Origin: Alphaproteobacteria bacterium LSUCC0684
GTDB taxonomy: Bacteria; Pseudomonadota; Alphaproteobacteria; Puniceispirillales; UBA1172
Assembly (NCBI GenBank): GCA_041228335.1
Contig: CP166130.1
Coordinates: forward strand, 248,001-312,000
DNA length: 64,000 nt
Reading direction: 5' to 3'
Below the pieces are notes generated by a model that made no database searches, was not told where the DNA came from, and saw only the letters and a program-made list of their open reading frames with translations. The position numbers and the translations under genes were made by a program. Shown piece by piece: positions 50,765 through 60,844 of the stretch (position 1 is the first letter of the stretch; every line of letters starts with the position of its first letter).

Positions 50765-51919
50765 ATGGAACCATTAAGCTGGTCTGAAATTATCATCAGA
50801 ATATTCACGCAGTTCACGCCTGTCTGGATAGGCATGGCCGTGATCATGACTGTTTCCTATATCTTCCGTGAAAGGCTGGGGCTTTATGGCAGGCTTTATG
50901 GCTCTCGTGTTGGCCTGATAGGTTTCGCCCTGGTACTGTTCTGGGTGCTGACGGCCATTTTCGCTGACTTTATCATTACTGCCGACCCGCTGGTGCAGGT
51001 TTCCGGGATGAAAAATAAAGTGCCGGGCACCCCCTTGAGGGGCGCTGAAGGTGAATATTATCTTCTTGGCGGCGATAATCTGGCGCGCGATGTCTTCTCT
51101 CGTATGGTGATGGGGGCGCGCAACGTGCTCTCTATTGCGCCGGCGGCCACGGCCTTTGCCTTCATGGCAGGGATTACGCTTGGGTTGCCTGCCGCCTATT
51201 TTGGCAAGCGCCTTGATACGACCTTGAGCTTTCTTGCCAATCTTGTTCTCGCCTTTCCGGTCATTCTGCTCTTTTATCTGCTGGTCACCCCTGAAATCCG
51301 TGTCACGGGCATTCCGACCATCATGGCAGCGGTGCTGTTTCTGTTCCCTATTGTGTTTTTGCTTCTGCTGTTCCAGTCACGCTATTTCAATCAGCCCGGC
51401 AAAAGGAACCTCTATTGCGGCCTCACCCTGATCGTCTGTCTCTGGGCCTATTCCGGGCTTGCATTCAACGCGGATCCTCTTGGCGTATTCTACATGGATC
51501 CCAATCTGCTCAATGTGTTTGTTTCGGTGGTGTTTGTGAATTCCCCCACGGTGTTCCGGATTGTCCGCGGCATCACGCTTGATATCCAGACCCGGGAATA
51601 TGTCGCCGCCGCCCAGACTCGTGGTGAGCGGTCCTGGTACATCATGCTGTGGGAAATTCTGCCCAATGCCAGAGGGCCGCTGATTGTGGATTTCTGCCTC
51701 AGGATTGGTTACACCACCATCCTTCTCGGAACGCTCGGTTTCTTTGGTCTTGGTGTCAGCCCTGAAAGCCCGGATTGGGGGTCTACCATCAATGACGGCC
51801 GGAAACTTCTTTCCATCTATCCTCACCCTGCGCTACCGCCAGCCATTGCCCTGATGTCGCTTGTGCTCGGGCTTAATCTTCTGGCAGATGGCTTGCGCGA
51901 AGAATCGCTCAAGGATTAG
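50765..51919 (+). CDS. Peptide-type ABC transporter permease (DppC-like)
   Basis: A 384-residue permease. An extra N-terminal hydrophobic segment (residues 20-35) precedes the usual first helix (VGLIGFALVLFWVLTAIFAD). LLGGDNLARDVFSRMVMGAR marks the domain start and YVAAAQTRGERSWYIMLWEI the docking loop. The central loop (residues ~190-255) is longer than usual and hydrophobic, so there may be two additional helices. GLNLLADGLREE ends the protein. Follows the first permease after 13 bases. Confidence 0.88.
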   Translation: MEPLSWSEIIIRIFTQFTPVWIGMAVIMTVSYIFRERLGLYGRLYGSRVGLIGFALVLFWVLTAIFADFIITADPLVQVSGMKNKVPGTPLRGAEGEYYLLGGDNLARDVFSRMVMGARNVLSIAPAATAFAFMAGITLGLPAAYFGKRLDTTLSFLANLVLAFPVILLFYLLVTPEIRVTGIPTIMAAVLFLFPIVFLLLLFQSRYFNQPGKRNLYCGLTLIVCLWAYSGLAFNADPLGVFYMDPNLLNVFVSVVFVNSPTVFRIVRGITLDIQTREYVAAAQTRGERSWYIMLWEILPNARGPLIVDFCLRIGYTTILLGTLGFFGLGVSPESPDWGSTINDGRKLLSIYPHPALPPAIALMSLVLGLNLLADGLREESLKD

Positions 51920-51929
51920 GAGCTGAACC

Positions 51930-54047
51930 ATGGCCATATCAAAAGGACAAAAGGTTCAACCCATCCTCGAAATCGATCATCTGTCGATCTCCTTCTTCAC
52001 TCGCCAGCATGAAATCCCTGCGGTGATGGATTTTTCCTGTACCGTGATGCCGGGTGAGGCCATGGGGCTTGTCGGGGAATCCGGGTGCGGCAAATCCACG
52101 GTTGCCCTGGGCGTGATGCAGGATCTGGGCGTAAATGGCCGTATTGTCGGCGGCGTGATCAAATTCAAGGGGCAAGACCTCTCTGAGATGGGCGAAGCCG
52201 AGTTGCGGCAAATCCGCGGTTCTGAAATTGCCATGATCTATCAGGAGCCCATGGCATCGCTTAATCCGGCCATGAAAATCGGTCGCCAATTGGCCGAAGT
52301 GCCCATGATACATGAGAATATGAGCAAGGCCGATGCCATCGAATTGGCGCGGCAGGTGGTGGAAGATGTACGTCTGCCTGACCCGGATCGAATCCTTGAA
52401 GCCTATCCGCATCAGCTGTCCGGAGGCCAGCAGCAGCGGATTGTGATCGCCATGGCACTGATGTCCAAACCATCGCTGTTGATTCTCGATGAACCTACCA
52501 CGGCCCTCGATGTCACCATCGAGGCGGGGATTGTTGATCTGGTCAAGGATCTGGGCAAGAAATATGGCACCTCAATGCTCTTCATCAGCCATAATCTTGG
52601 TCTGGTGATGGATGTCTGTGATCGTATCTGCGTCATGTATTCGGGCGAAGCGGTTGAGACTGGCGGCGTCAAGGATGTCTTTGACAATATGCGTCACCCC
52701 TATACCCAAGCTTTGTTCCGCTCGATACCCTTGCCAGGTGCGGATAAAAACACGCGGCCGCTGGTTGCTATCCCGGGCAACTTTCCCCTGCCGCATGAAC
52801 GGCCGGATGGTTGCAATTTTGGCCCTCGATGCTCGTATTTCAGGGACGGGCTTTGCAACAACGCTGCAATCCCCATGGAAACGGTGAATAAGCGGACCCG
52901 TCATGACAGCCGTTGTTTGCGCTTTAACGACATCGATTGGGACGAAGCGATCGCCGCCAATAATGCCCATGAAGATACTTCAACCGGCAAAACGTTGCTG
53001 GAAATTAGCAATCTCAAGAAATATTACCGGGTCTCGGCAAATGCCCTTTTTGGGTCTGGTGGCAGCAGGCTGATCAAAGCCAATGAGACGATTAATTTTT
53101 CCGCTCACGAAGCCGAAACGGTGGCGATTGTTGGTGAGTCGGGTTGCGGCAAATCCACCCTGGCCAAAGTTCTTTTGGGGCTTGAGACCGCCTCAGAAGG
53201 TATCATCAACATGCTTGGTGATGAGATCCAGGATATTCCGATCGAAGAGCGGAGCGCCAAAACCGTGTCATCCGTTCAGATGGTTTTCCAGAACCCATTT
53301 GATACGCTCAATCCTTCCATGACCGTCGGCCGCCAGATTATCCGCGCGCTCGAAGTCTTTGGCATAGGTAAAAATGACGCCGAGCGGACAGAGCGGATGC
53401 TCAATCTGTTGGATCTTGTGAAATTGCCGCGGGAATTTGCGAGCCGTATGCCACGACAGCTTTCCGGCGGGCAGAAACAGCGTGTCGGAATTGCCCGCGC
53501 CTTTGCTGGTGATGCCAAGATTGTCGTAGCGGATGAGCCGGTTTCAGCGCTCGATGTCTCGGTGCAGGCAGCGGTGACCGAATTGCTGATGGAAATTCAG
53601 CGTCGCAACAACACCACCCTCCTTTTCATCAGTCATGATCTGTCGATCGTTCGTTATCTTTCCGATCGCGTCATCGTGATGTATCTTGGGCATATTGTGG
53701 AATCCGGCACCACAGATCAGGTATTCAGCCCACCCTATCATCCCTATACCGAAGCCCTTCTTTCCGCGGTGCCCATTGCTGATACGCGGATCAAACGCAA
53801 GCGGATTGTGCTGGAAGGCGATATCCCGTCGGCGATGAAACCGCCAACAGGTTGCCCTTTCCAGACACGATGCAGTTACAAATCCGATGTCAAGGATAAC
53901 CTCTGTGAGACCACCTTGCCTGAAACACGAACCTTGAAAGACGGGCACCAGGTGAAATGCCATTTAAGCGACCGCATTCTTGCCCGCATGAGCCCGGTGA
54001 TCGCGCTTGCCGAAGACAAAAAGAAGAAAAAAGCCAGACCTCGTTGA
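51930..54047 (+). CDS. Fused dual ATPase of a peptide-type ABC transporter
   Basis: A 705-residue protein with two full ABC domains and their oligopeptide tails. The first has GESGCGKST at 49-57, signature LSGGQQQR and Walker B LLILDEPTTALDVT; the second has GESGCGKST near 400, signature LSGGQKQR and IVVADEPVSALDVS. Switch His residues are in FISHNLG and FISHDLS. Each half ends with a Cys-containing motif (CNFGPRC, CPFQTRC). It replaces the separate DppD and DppF of the operon at 32.7-39 kb. Last gene of the operon, converging on the carbonic anhydrase gene. Confidence 0.92.
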   Translation: MAISKGQKVQPILEIDHLSISFFTRQHEIPAVMDFSCTVMPGEAMGLVGESGCGKSTVALGVMQDLGVNGRIVGGVIKFKGQDLSEMGEAELRQIRGSEIAMIYQEPMASLNPAMKIGRQLAEVPMIHENMSKADAIELARQVVEDVRLPDPDRILEAYPHQLSGGQQQRIVIAMALMSKPSLLILDEPTTALDVTIEAGIVDLVKDLGKKYGTSMLFISHNLGLVMDVCDRICVMYSGEAVETGGVKDVFDNMRHPYTQALFRSIPLPGADKNTRPLVAIPGNFPLPHERPDGCNFGPRCSYFRDGLCNNAAIPMETVNKRTRHDSRCLRFNDIDWDEAIAANNAHEDTSTGKTLLEISNLKKYYRVSANALFGSGGSRLIKANETINFSAHEAETVAIVGESGCGKSTLAKVLLGLETASEGIINMLGDEIQDIPIEERSAKTVSSVQMVFQNPFDTLNPSMTVGRQIIRALEVFGIGKNDAERTERMLNLLDLVKLPREFASRMPRQLSGGQKQRVGIARAFAGDAKIVVADEPVSALDVSVQAAVTELLMEIQRRNNTTLLFISHDLSIVRYLSDRVIVMYLGHIVESGTTDQVFSPPYHPYTEALLSAVPIADTRIKRKRIVLEGDIPSAMKPPTGCPFQTRCSYKSDVKDNLCETTLPETRTLKDGHQVKCHLSDRILARMSPVIALAEDKKKKKARPR

Positions 54048-54113
54048 TCTTGGCCGGTGGTCTTGGCCGGCCGCCAGGCTCGAACAAAAGGCCGCTCCAG
54101 CCCCTATGATATG

Positions 54114-54773
54114 CTAGACAGTTTCAAATTGATCGCTCTCGCTTGTATAGGCGAGCAGATCTCCCGAGCCGATATTGTGCCACAGGCCATGCAGGGTGAG
54201 CCGGTCTTCTTCGACAGCTTCCCGGACAAAGGGAAAGCCCATCAGGTTGTTCAGGCTGACAATGATGCTCAACTGTTCAAGCTCCCGGATCTGGCTTGTT
54301 TCATCCCCGGATTTGTTCAGCTTTTCATAGGCAGGTTTCAGGATATTCAGCCATTTGTGAATAAAGCTCGTATCCTTGAAACTGTGATTTTCTTCGGAAT
54401 TGCAGACATGAAAACCGCTGTTGATGCCGCCGCAGTTCGAATGCCCGAGCACGATCAGATGGGCAATGTTGAGCACCGTCACCGCGTATTCGATCGCCGC
54501 CGACGTGCCATGATGGTCGCCGTTTGGGTTAAACGGCGGGATCAGATTGGCAATGTTGCGGTGGATGAAGAACTCCCCGCTCTCGCCGCCGAAAAGTGAC
54601 ATGGCATGGACACGGCTGTCGCAGCAGGAAATAACCATGGCCCGGGGATGCTGGCCCATATTGGCCAGATGCTGAAACCAGCTCCGGTTTTCCTCGTATT
54701 CCATCGACCGCCAGCCCATGTAGCGCTTGACGAGATAGGATGGCAGGGGTCTGATCTTGGTATTGCTCATCAT
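54114..54773 (-). CDS. Beta-class carbonic anhydrase
   Basis: A 219-residue zinc enzyme that interconverts CO2 and bicarbonate. The zinc ligands and catalytic dyad are in SCCDSRVHAMSLF (Cys, Asp-x-Arg) and LGHSNCGGINSG (His-x2-Cys). EFFIHRNIANLIPP and GTSAAIEYAVTVLNI are further family motifs. The ATG at 54773 is preferred; an upstream in-frame start at 54809 has no better ribosome site. Cytoplasmic, with no signal peptide. It lies 64 bases downstream of the amidase gene and may be transcribed with it, though nothing links the functions. Confidence 0.92.
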   Translation of the reverse strand: MMSNTKIRPLPSYLVKRYMGWRSMEYEENRSWFQHLANMGQHPRAMVISCCDSRVHAMSLFGGESGEFFIHRNIANLIPPFNPNGDHHGTSAAIEYAVTVLNIAHLIVLGHSNCGGINSGFHVCNSEENHSFKDTSFIHKWLNILKPAYEKLNKSGDETSQIRELEQLSIIVSLNNLMGFPFVREAVEEDRLTLHGLWHNIGSGDLLAYTSESDQFETV

Positions 54774-54836
54774 GGCTATCTTCTTATCGTCTTGATGCGG
54801 GAGTTTCAAGCCTTGTGTTTTGCCTGCGCCATGTTT

Positions 54837-56267
54837 TCACCCCGGGCTGGCAGATGCCGAATGAGGATTTCTCGGGATGGCCAGACGGCCGAGGACAGTC
54901 TCAACCATTGCCGCGTGGCTCAGCAGCATGGCTTCGCCCCGGGGCTTGCCCACAAGCTGGAGTCCGGCCGGCAGGCCATCAGGGGTAAGCCCGGCGGGCA
55001 TGGAGAGGGCCGGCAGACTGGTGAGCGTGATGGCATAGGCAATCGCCAGCCAGTCGATATAGGTTTCAAACTCAACCCCGTTGCAGGCGCTCACATAACG
55101 TTCTTCCACCGGATAGGGCGGCACGATCGTGGCCGGGGTGAGCAGGAGATCGACGTCATGCATGAAACCTGCGGCGCGGTTGAAGATCTCCCCGCGCAGG
55201 CGTTCGGCCCCGGCGATATCCGCCGCGCTCAGCGCAAGTCCGCGCTCAATGTTCCACACAACTTCCGGCTTCAGCAGCTCCCGCTGATTTTCATAGAGAT
55301 CAAGGAGGGAGGCGGCAAATCCATGCGCCCGCAGCACCTGAAACGCCTCATGCGCGCCGGTGAAATCAGGGTGGCGTTCGATCACCTCGATCCCGGCATC
55401 CGCAAGTTTCCTGGCCGCTGCACAGCAGAGATCGGCGATGACCGGATCCACCGGCGTGATGCCGAGATCAGCGCTGAAGGCAACGCGCCTTGGCGGCACA
55501 GCCTCCCGAGCAGCGTCAAGGAAAGGCCGGGCAGGCGCTTCAAGACTGATGGGAACGCGTGGGTCATGAATAGCCATCGCATCGAGGAAAAGCGCCACAT
55601 CGGCGATGCATCTGGCCATCGGTCCATCCACCGAAAGCGAATCAAACGGGTTGGCGCAGGGGCCGCTTGCCACCCGCCCGGGGCTTGGCCGCATGCCGAC
55701 AATGCCATTGAAACTTGCCGGATTGCGAAGTGAGCCTCCAAGATCGGATCCATGGGCAAGCCAGGCCATGCCTGTTGCCAGCGCGACGGCTGCCCCGCCG
55801 GATGACCCGGCCGCGGAAAGGGCAGTGTTCCACGGGTTTCGCGTCGCCCCGAAAACCTCATTGAATGTATTTGCCCCGGCCCCGAATTCCGGCGTGTTGG
55901 ATTTCGCCGCCACTATGCCGCCCGCCGCCTCGATCGTGGTGACAAGATAATCGGATATATCCGGAATATAATCGGCAAAGATCGGCGATCCTTGGGTTGA
56001 GCGCACCCCCGCCACATTGCTCAGATCCTTGATGGCCACGGGCAGACCTTTGAGAACACCGCGGGATTCCCTTGGCAATGTCATCATCCGGTCCGCCTCC
56101 GCCCGGGCGCGGTCAAATGACGTGATGGGCAGGGCATTGACATGGCCGTCGACTTCCTCAACCCGGCGTTCCATGGCATCAAGGGCGTCATGGGGGGTGA
56201 TATCCCCGGCGTTGAGCAGCTCCACCATCCGGGTGGCGTCAAGGGCGATCAGATCAGGGGTGGTCAT
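54837..56267 (-). CDS. Amidase (amidase signature family)
   Basis: A 476-residue amidase. The Ser-cisSer-Lys triad is visible: Lys in LPVAIKDLSNVAGV, and the Ser residues in AAGSSGGAAVALATG and GSDLGGSLRNPASFNG. Amidase-signature enzymes split many amides; those near ABC peptide transporters often act on small peptides or acylated amino acids. The gene follows the aminopeptidase on the same strand after 110 bases and probably ends the transporter operon. No signal peptide. The exact substrate cannot be read. Confidence 0.88.
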   Translation of the reverse strand: MTTPDLIALDATRMVELLNAGDITPHDALDAMERRVEEVDGHVNALPITSFDRARAEADRMMTLPRESRGVLKGLPVAIKDLSNVAGVRSTQGSPIFADYIPDISDYLVTTIEAAGGIVAAKSNTPEFGAGANTFNEVFGATRNPWNTALSAAGSSGGAAVALATGMAWLAHGSDLGGSLRNPASFNGIVGMRPSPGRVASGPCANPFDSLSVDGPMARCIADVALFLDAMAIHDPRVPISLEAPARPFLDAAREAVPPRRVAFSADLGITPVDPVIADLCCAAARKLADAGIEVIERHPDFTGAHEAFQVLRAHGFAASLLDLYENQRELLKPEVVWNIERGLALSAADIAGAERLRGEIFNRAAGFMHDVDLLLTPATIVPPYPVEERYVSACNGVEFETYIDWLAIAYAITLTSLPALSMPAGLTPDGLPAGLQLVGKPRGEAMLLSHAAMVETVLGRLAIPRNPHSASASPG

Positions 56268-56377
56268 CTCTTCTGTCCTGCAGCAATTTCATCGGATCAT
56301 GTAATACGATTCTACCATGACCGGAGGGATCTGGCATGGTCAAGTTCAATATCGGGCATTGGCATGGTGATGCCGCA

Positions 56378-57376
56378 TCAAGCCGGCAACACGGCGTTCA
56401 GCGAAGGGAACGGGTCTCCCGACGCCGGACGCGCGGCATGAACACCGCGTGCAATCGCCCGGGCAAGGCAGAGGCTGGCGGCATGGCCAAGCATCAGCTG
56501 ATCGACAGGGCTGGCCGGGCCGGCGCTGCCGGTGGCAAGCCCGAAAACACAATCCCCGTCAAAAGATGTATGGGCAGGCACCAGCGCCCGGGCCATGCCG
56601 TCCTGCGCTGCGGTTGCCAGACGCAGGCAGCCGGATTTGGGTAATTCGGCATCGGTTGCGACAATGGCGATCGTGGTATTGCCGCCGGGCCGGGCCTTGA
56701 GTTTCGGCAGCCGGGGTTCGGCCAGCGGATCGATGGCGTCGGGCAGGCCAAACCCGCCAAATTCTGCCTCGATCTCGAAGGGTGCGGCCCAGAATCTCTT
56801 CTGCCCCGGCGCAAGCGGTGAGCCGAGGGCATTTACCGCCACCAGCGCGCCGACACAAAAGCCGTTGTCCAGCACCGCCGAGGCTGACCCGAGCCCGCCC
56901 TTGACCTCGCCTGCGATCGCGCCGGTGCCTGCGCCTGCCGTTCCAAGTTCAAAATCCGTCCCCGCATGGAGAAAAGCTTCCCGGCCCAGCCCCGAATACG
57001 GGTTTTCCTGCCAGTCCTTGTTGCCGCCATTCAGAAGATCGAAAAGTATCGCCGCCGGCACGATCGGCACCCGCACGTCGCCAAGCCCGAAGCCGCGGCC
57101 CTTTTCGCGCAAGGCCTGCATGACGCCGCCCGCCGCATCAAGCCCGAAGGCAGAGCCGCCGGAAAGCACGATCGCATCGATTTCCTCGACCAGTTTATCC
57201 GGCTCCAGGAGGGCGGTGTCGCGCATGCCTGGCGCGCCGCCCATGACGTGAACCGCCGCCGTGAAAGGCACATCAGCGGTAATCACCGTCACCCCTGATT
57301 TCAGGCCGTGATCTTCGGCATTGCCGACGATGAGGCCGGGGATATCGGTAATCAGGTTGCGCTCACCTTTCCGCAT
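56378..57376 (-). CDS. S58 (DmpA-type) aminopeptidase
   Basis: A 332-residue protein of peptidase family S58 (P1/DmpA). NLITDIPGLIVGNAEDHGLK is the family start, LSGGSAFGLDAAGGVM lies in the middle and PGGNTTIAIVATDAELP (from ~residue 230) is the region where the precursor cuts itself, leaving a new N-terminal nucleophile; here Thr234 or Thr235 would serve. Such enzymes release N-terminal D- or beta-amino acids from small peptides. The ATG at 57376 overlaps the end of the ATPase gene by 14 bases. Its place in a peptide transporter operon fits intracellular hydrolysis of an unusual peptide. Confidence 0.88.
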   Translation of the reverse strand: MRKGERNLITDIPGLIVGNAEDHGLKSGVTVITADVPFTAAVHVMGGAPGMRDTALLEPDKLVEEIDAIVLSGGSAFGLDAAGGVMQALREKGRGFGLGDVRVPIVPAAILFDLLNGGNKDWQENPYSGLGREAFLHAGTDFELGTAGAGTGAIAGEVKGGLGSASAVLDNGFCVGALVAVNALGSPLAPGQKRFWAAPFEIEAEFGGFGLPDAIDPLAEPRLPKLKARPGGNTTIAIVATDAELPKSGCLRLATAAQDGMARALVPAHTSFDGDCVFGLATGSAGPASPVDQLMLGHAASLCLARAIARGVHAARPASGDPFPSLNAVLPA

Positions 57377-59018
57377 GGGTTTTATCTCCTCTCTGTCCCC
57401 GGCGCCCTTTTTCAAGCCGGGCGAGGGCGCTCGTAAGGTCTGGTGCGGCGGCCAGCAGTCGTGCTGTTTCCGGATGGCCTGGATGCGTGAACACCGTCTC
57501 GGTTTCGCCGTCTTCGACCAGCCGCCCATCCGCCAGTACCATAACACGGGGGCAGACGGACCGCACCACCGATAAGTCATGGCTGATGAACAGCGTTGCG
57601 ATATCGAAGGCCTGCGCCGTTTCCGCCATCAAGGCGAGGATGCGTTGCCGGATCGGGGCATCGAGGGCCGAGACAGGTTCATCAAGCACAATCAGTGATG
57701 GCCGCGTAACCAGCGCCCGGGCAAAGGCGATACGCTGCCGCTGGCCGCCGGAGCATTCATGGATCAGCCGGTCAAGGAAGCTTGCGTCAAGCCCGACCGC
57801 TTCAAGCGCCTCAAGGGCGAGCTGACGTTTCCGCCCATGATCTGGCGCCGGGTCAAGCAGATGGAGTGGTTCGGCCACCAGCCATGCCACCGGACGTCTC
57901 GGGTTGAAGGAGCCGAACGGATCCTGAAACACAGCCGAGATCTGGCGCCTTGATCGACGCGGAACATGGCGGGCATCAAGCCTTTCCCCGGCAAGCCTGA
58001 TCTGCCCTGATTGCGGGGCAGCAAGGCCAAGCACCAGCTGACTCAAGGTGGTTTTCCCGCAGCCGGATCGCCCCACCAGCCCCACCGTCTCCCCGCGGGT
58101 GATGGTAAAGGAAACATCGGTGAGCACTTTTTCCCTGGCCTCTGCGCTGGCGGAATTCCGCCGCCGGGAAGAAGGATAGCCATGGCTGACCTCACGCACC
58201 TCAAGAAGGGGCGGGGTGTCCGCCATCGCCGATCCGGCGGGGCGTGCCGCAGGCCCGGAGGATGCCGTGATCAGCGCCTCGAGTTCGGGGATCGATGATG
58301 GGCGGGCAAGCAGTTGAACCGGGCCGGTCGCCAGCGGCTTTCCATCTTTCAGCAGCAGGATATCATCAGCCGTTTCAGCAATCACCGCGAGATCATGGGT
58401 AATCAGGATCATCGCCATCCCGTCTTCCATCACAAGGGAGCGGAGCAGATCGAGAATGGCTTTCTGGGTTGTCACATCAAGGGAGGTTGTCGGCTCGTCG
58501 GCGATCAGAAGCGCGGGGCCGAGGGCAATGGCCATGGCGATCACCACCCGCTGACGCTGGCCGCCGGAGAGTTCATGGGGCAGGCGGTCAGGGGGGGCGA
58601 TTTCACGCCCGAGGCCGACACGTTCGAGCACGGCACCCGCCTTGCGCCGCGCGTCCGTCCTGTCCATCCGGCGATGCTGGCGAAAGACTTCGGCCACCTG
58701 CTCACCGATGGGAAGAAGCGGGTTGAGGGCGGTCATGGGTTCCTGGAACACAAGCGCCATCCTGCGGCCGCGAAGATGGCTCATGGCGTTGTCATCGGCG
58801 CGGTCAATGCGCTGGCCTTCCAGCAGGATCTCGCCATGCCGTTCGAGCGGCTGCGGCAGAAGATCCATCAGTGCCAGCGCCGTCAGGGATTTGCCCGAGC
58901 CACTCTCGCCCGTGATGCCGAGGATACGCCCCTTTTCAAGCACAAGATCAAGCCCGTCAAGAAGCGTCTTCTCCCGGAGCCGGACGGAAAGGCCGTTCGT
59001 GCGGATCACCTCTGCCAT
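57363..59018 (-). CDS. Fused dual ATPase of a dipeptide-type ABC transporter
   Basis: A 551-residue protein with two ABC domains. First: GESGSGKS near 35, signature LSGGQRQR, Walker B LLIADEPTTSLDVT, switch LITHDLA. Second: GRSGCGKTT near 316, signature CSGGQRQR (Cys replaces the usual Leu), Walker B LIVLDEPVSALDAP, switch FISHDLS. The oligopeptide tails are short, unlike the longer fused ATPase at 51930-54047. Its start overlaps the permease stop. Ends inside the start of the aminopeptidase gene, so translation is coupled. Confidence 0.9.
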   Translation of the reverse strand: MAEVIRTNGLSVRLREKTLLDGLDLVLEKGRILGITGESGSGKSLTALALMDLLPQPLERHGEILLEGQRIDRADDNAMSHLRGRRMALVFQEPMTALNPLLPIGEQVAEVFRQHRRMDRTDARRKAGAVLERVGLGREIAPPDRLPHELSGGQRQRVVIAMAIALGPALLIADEPTTSLDVTTQKAILDLLRSLVMEDGMAMILITHDLAVIAETADDILLLKDGKPLATGPVQLLARPSSIPELEALITASSGPAARPAGSAMADTPPLLEVREVSHGYPSSRRRNSASAEAREKVLTDVSFTITRGETVGLVGRSGCGKTTLSQLVLGLAAPQSGQIRLAGERLDARHVPRRSRRQISAVFQDPFGSFNPRRPVAWLVAEPLHLLDPAPDHGRKRQLALEALEAVGLDASFLDRLIHECSGGQRQRIAFARALVTRPSLIVLDEPVSALDAPIRQRILALMAETAQAFDIATLFISHDLSVVRSVCPRVMVLADGRLVEDGETETVFTHPGHPETARLLAAAPDLTSALARLEKGRRGQRGDKTHAER

Positions 59019-59839
59019 CAGCCCGTCTCCCGGGTGCGGATATAGCGTGTCTTCAGCCCATCCGCCATGAGATTGAAGCCGAGGACCGTCAGTATGATGG
59101 CAAGGCCGGAAATCAGCACAGGATAAGGTGAGATGGCCACCATGGTCTGGCTGTCGGCAAGAAGTCGCCCCCAGCTTGGCGCTGGCGGCTGAACCCCTAG
59201 CCCGATATAGGAAAGGCCTGCTTCGGCAAGAATGGCGAGGGAAAACTGGATGGAGGCCTGGACAATGATCAGATGGGCGATATTGGGCAGAATATGCTCA
59301 ACCGAAATCCGCATCTTTCCCTTGCCCGCAAGAAAGGCTGCGCGAATGAAATCCCGATGCCAGAGCGGCAGCGCCGCCCCCCGGGTGATACGGGCAAAGA
59401 CCGGAATATTGAAAAGACCGATCGCCAGAATGGCGGTATAGGCTCCCGGGCCAAACCTTGCCGCGATCAGTATTGCGGTGACCAGCGCCGGAAAGGCAAA
59501 GATCAGGTCATTGGCCCGCAATACCGCATCATCCGCGGCGCGGCCATGGAGGGCGGCGGCGGTCAGCCCCAGCGGGATACCAACCCCCATCCCGATGGCC
59601 ACCGACGCCAGCGCCACCCCAAGGGTGATCCGGGATCCGGCCATGATCATCGACAGCACATCGCGGCCGAAATGATCTGTACCAAAGGGATGGGCGAAGG
59701 AGGGCGGCTTGAGCCGGGACGTAATCTCCATGCCTGCCGGATCATGAGGGGTCCAGAAACTTGCGGTCACGGCCATGATCACCATCGCAAGGGTGAGGGC
59801 GAGCCCCGCCCGGAAAGCAAGGGAGGAGCGCGGCCTCAT
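59018..59839 (-). CDS. Dipeptide-type ABC transporter permease (DppC-like)
   Basis: A 273-residue permease of ordinary length. GLALTLAMVIMAVTASFWTP is the first helix; FGTDHFGRDVLSMIMAGSRI marks the transport domain and FIRAAFLAGKGKMRISVEHI the ATPase-docking loop. GLGVQPPAPSWGRLLAD is the conserved C-terminal stretch. Overlaps both neighbours by a few bases, so the transporter proteins are made together. Confidence 0.92.
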   Translation of the reverse strand: MRPRSSLAFRAGLALTLAMVIMAVTASFWTPHDPAGMEITSRLKPPSFAHPFGTDHFGRDVLSMIMAGSRITLGVALASVAIGMGVGIPLGLTAAALHGRAADDAVLRANDLIFAFPALVTAILIAARFGPGAYTAILAIGLFNIPVFARITRGAALPLWHRDFIRAAFLAGKGKMRISVEHILPNIAHLIIVQASIQFSLAILAEAGLSYIGLGVQPPAPSWGRLLADSQTMVAISPYPVLISGLAIILTVLGFNLMADGLKTRYIRTRETG

Positions 59840-60786
59840 GGCCGGCCTCCGCGGATGCGCGGGTCAACAAGCGCATAAGCGACATCGACCAGAAAGGTCA
59901 CGGTCATGACGGCGACCATCAGGAGAAAGACGACGCTCTCAACAAGGATCAGATCACGCTGGGCGATCGCCTGAAAAACAAGGCGGCCCAGGCCGGGAAG
60001 GAAAAACACATTTTCAATGATGATGGCCCCCGCCAGCAGGAAGGAGAACTGCATCCCCAGAATGGTCAGCACCGGAATGAGCGCGTTGCGGAGCCCGTGG
60101 CGGAAGAGGGCTTGAAATCGGGTAAGCCCCTTGGCCCGTGCGGTCCGGATATAGTCTTCGCGCAAGGTTTCGATCAGGGATTCGCGCATGACCCGGGCAA
60201 GGATGGCCGCCTGGGGCAGGGCAAGGGCGATGGCCGGCAGGGTCAGCGCCTTCATCCCTTGCGCAACGCCTTCGCTCCAGCCGTCGAACCCGCCTGCCGA
60301 AAACCATCCCAGCATCAGGGAGAACACATACACAAGAAGTATCGCAAGCCAGAAATTCGGCACCGCTATCCCGATCTGGGTCATCACCAGCAAGGCGCGG
60401 TCACCGCGTGATCCCTTGCGATGTGCCGCCATGATCGCGGCCGGAAAGGCCATGGCCACGGCCAGCACCAGCGCATAAAGCGCCAGCGGCACCGATACCG
60501 CAAGACGTTCAAGCACAATATCCAGCACCGGCACCCGATAGGTGTAGGAAATGCCGAAATCTCCGGTCATCATGCCGCTGATCCATTGCCAGTATCGCAA
60601 GGGGGCGGCGGCATCGAGGCCGAGTTCCGCCCGCAGGGCAAGGAGCGTATCAGCCCGGGCATTGATGCCGAGCATATAGGCAGCGGGATCGCCCGGGATA
60701 ACCTCGATGAGCGCGAACACCAGAAGGGATGCCATCAAGAGACTCGCGGCAAGAAGAACAGCTTTGCGCACCAGATAGGCAAGCAT
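59836..60786 (-). CDS. Dipeptide-type ABC transporter permease (DppB-like)
   Basis: A 316-residue permease. MLAYLVRKAVLLAASLLMAS is the N-terminal helix, IEVIPGDPAAYMLG the typical following motif, YIRTARAKGLTRFQALFRHG the docking loop and DVAYALVDPRIRGG the C-terminus. The ATG at 60786 gives the family N-terminus; the open frame reaches to 60816 without reason. No periplasmic insertion, unlike the permeases in the other two peptide-type operons. Confidence 0.92.
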   Translation of the reverse strand: MLAYLVRKAVLLAASLLMASLLVFALIEVIPGDPAAYMLGINARADTLLALRAELGLDAAAPLRYWQWISGMMTGDFGISYTYRVPVLDIVLERLAVSVPLALYALVLAVAMAFPAAIMAAHRKGSRGDRALLVMTQIGIAVPNFWLAILLVYVFSLMLGWFSAGGFDGWSEGVAQGMKALTLPAIALALPQAAILARVMRESLIETLREDYIRTARAKGLTRFQALFRHGLRNALIPVLTILGMQFSFLLAGAIIIENVFFLPGLGRLVFQAIAQRDLILVESVVFLLMVAVMTVTFLVDVAYALVDPRIRGGRP

Positions 60787-60844
60787 GATAACGGCTCCGG
60801 ACAGGGGCGCCCTCATGGCAGCCCGGCGTCAAAGGATAAAGCGA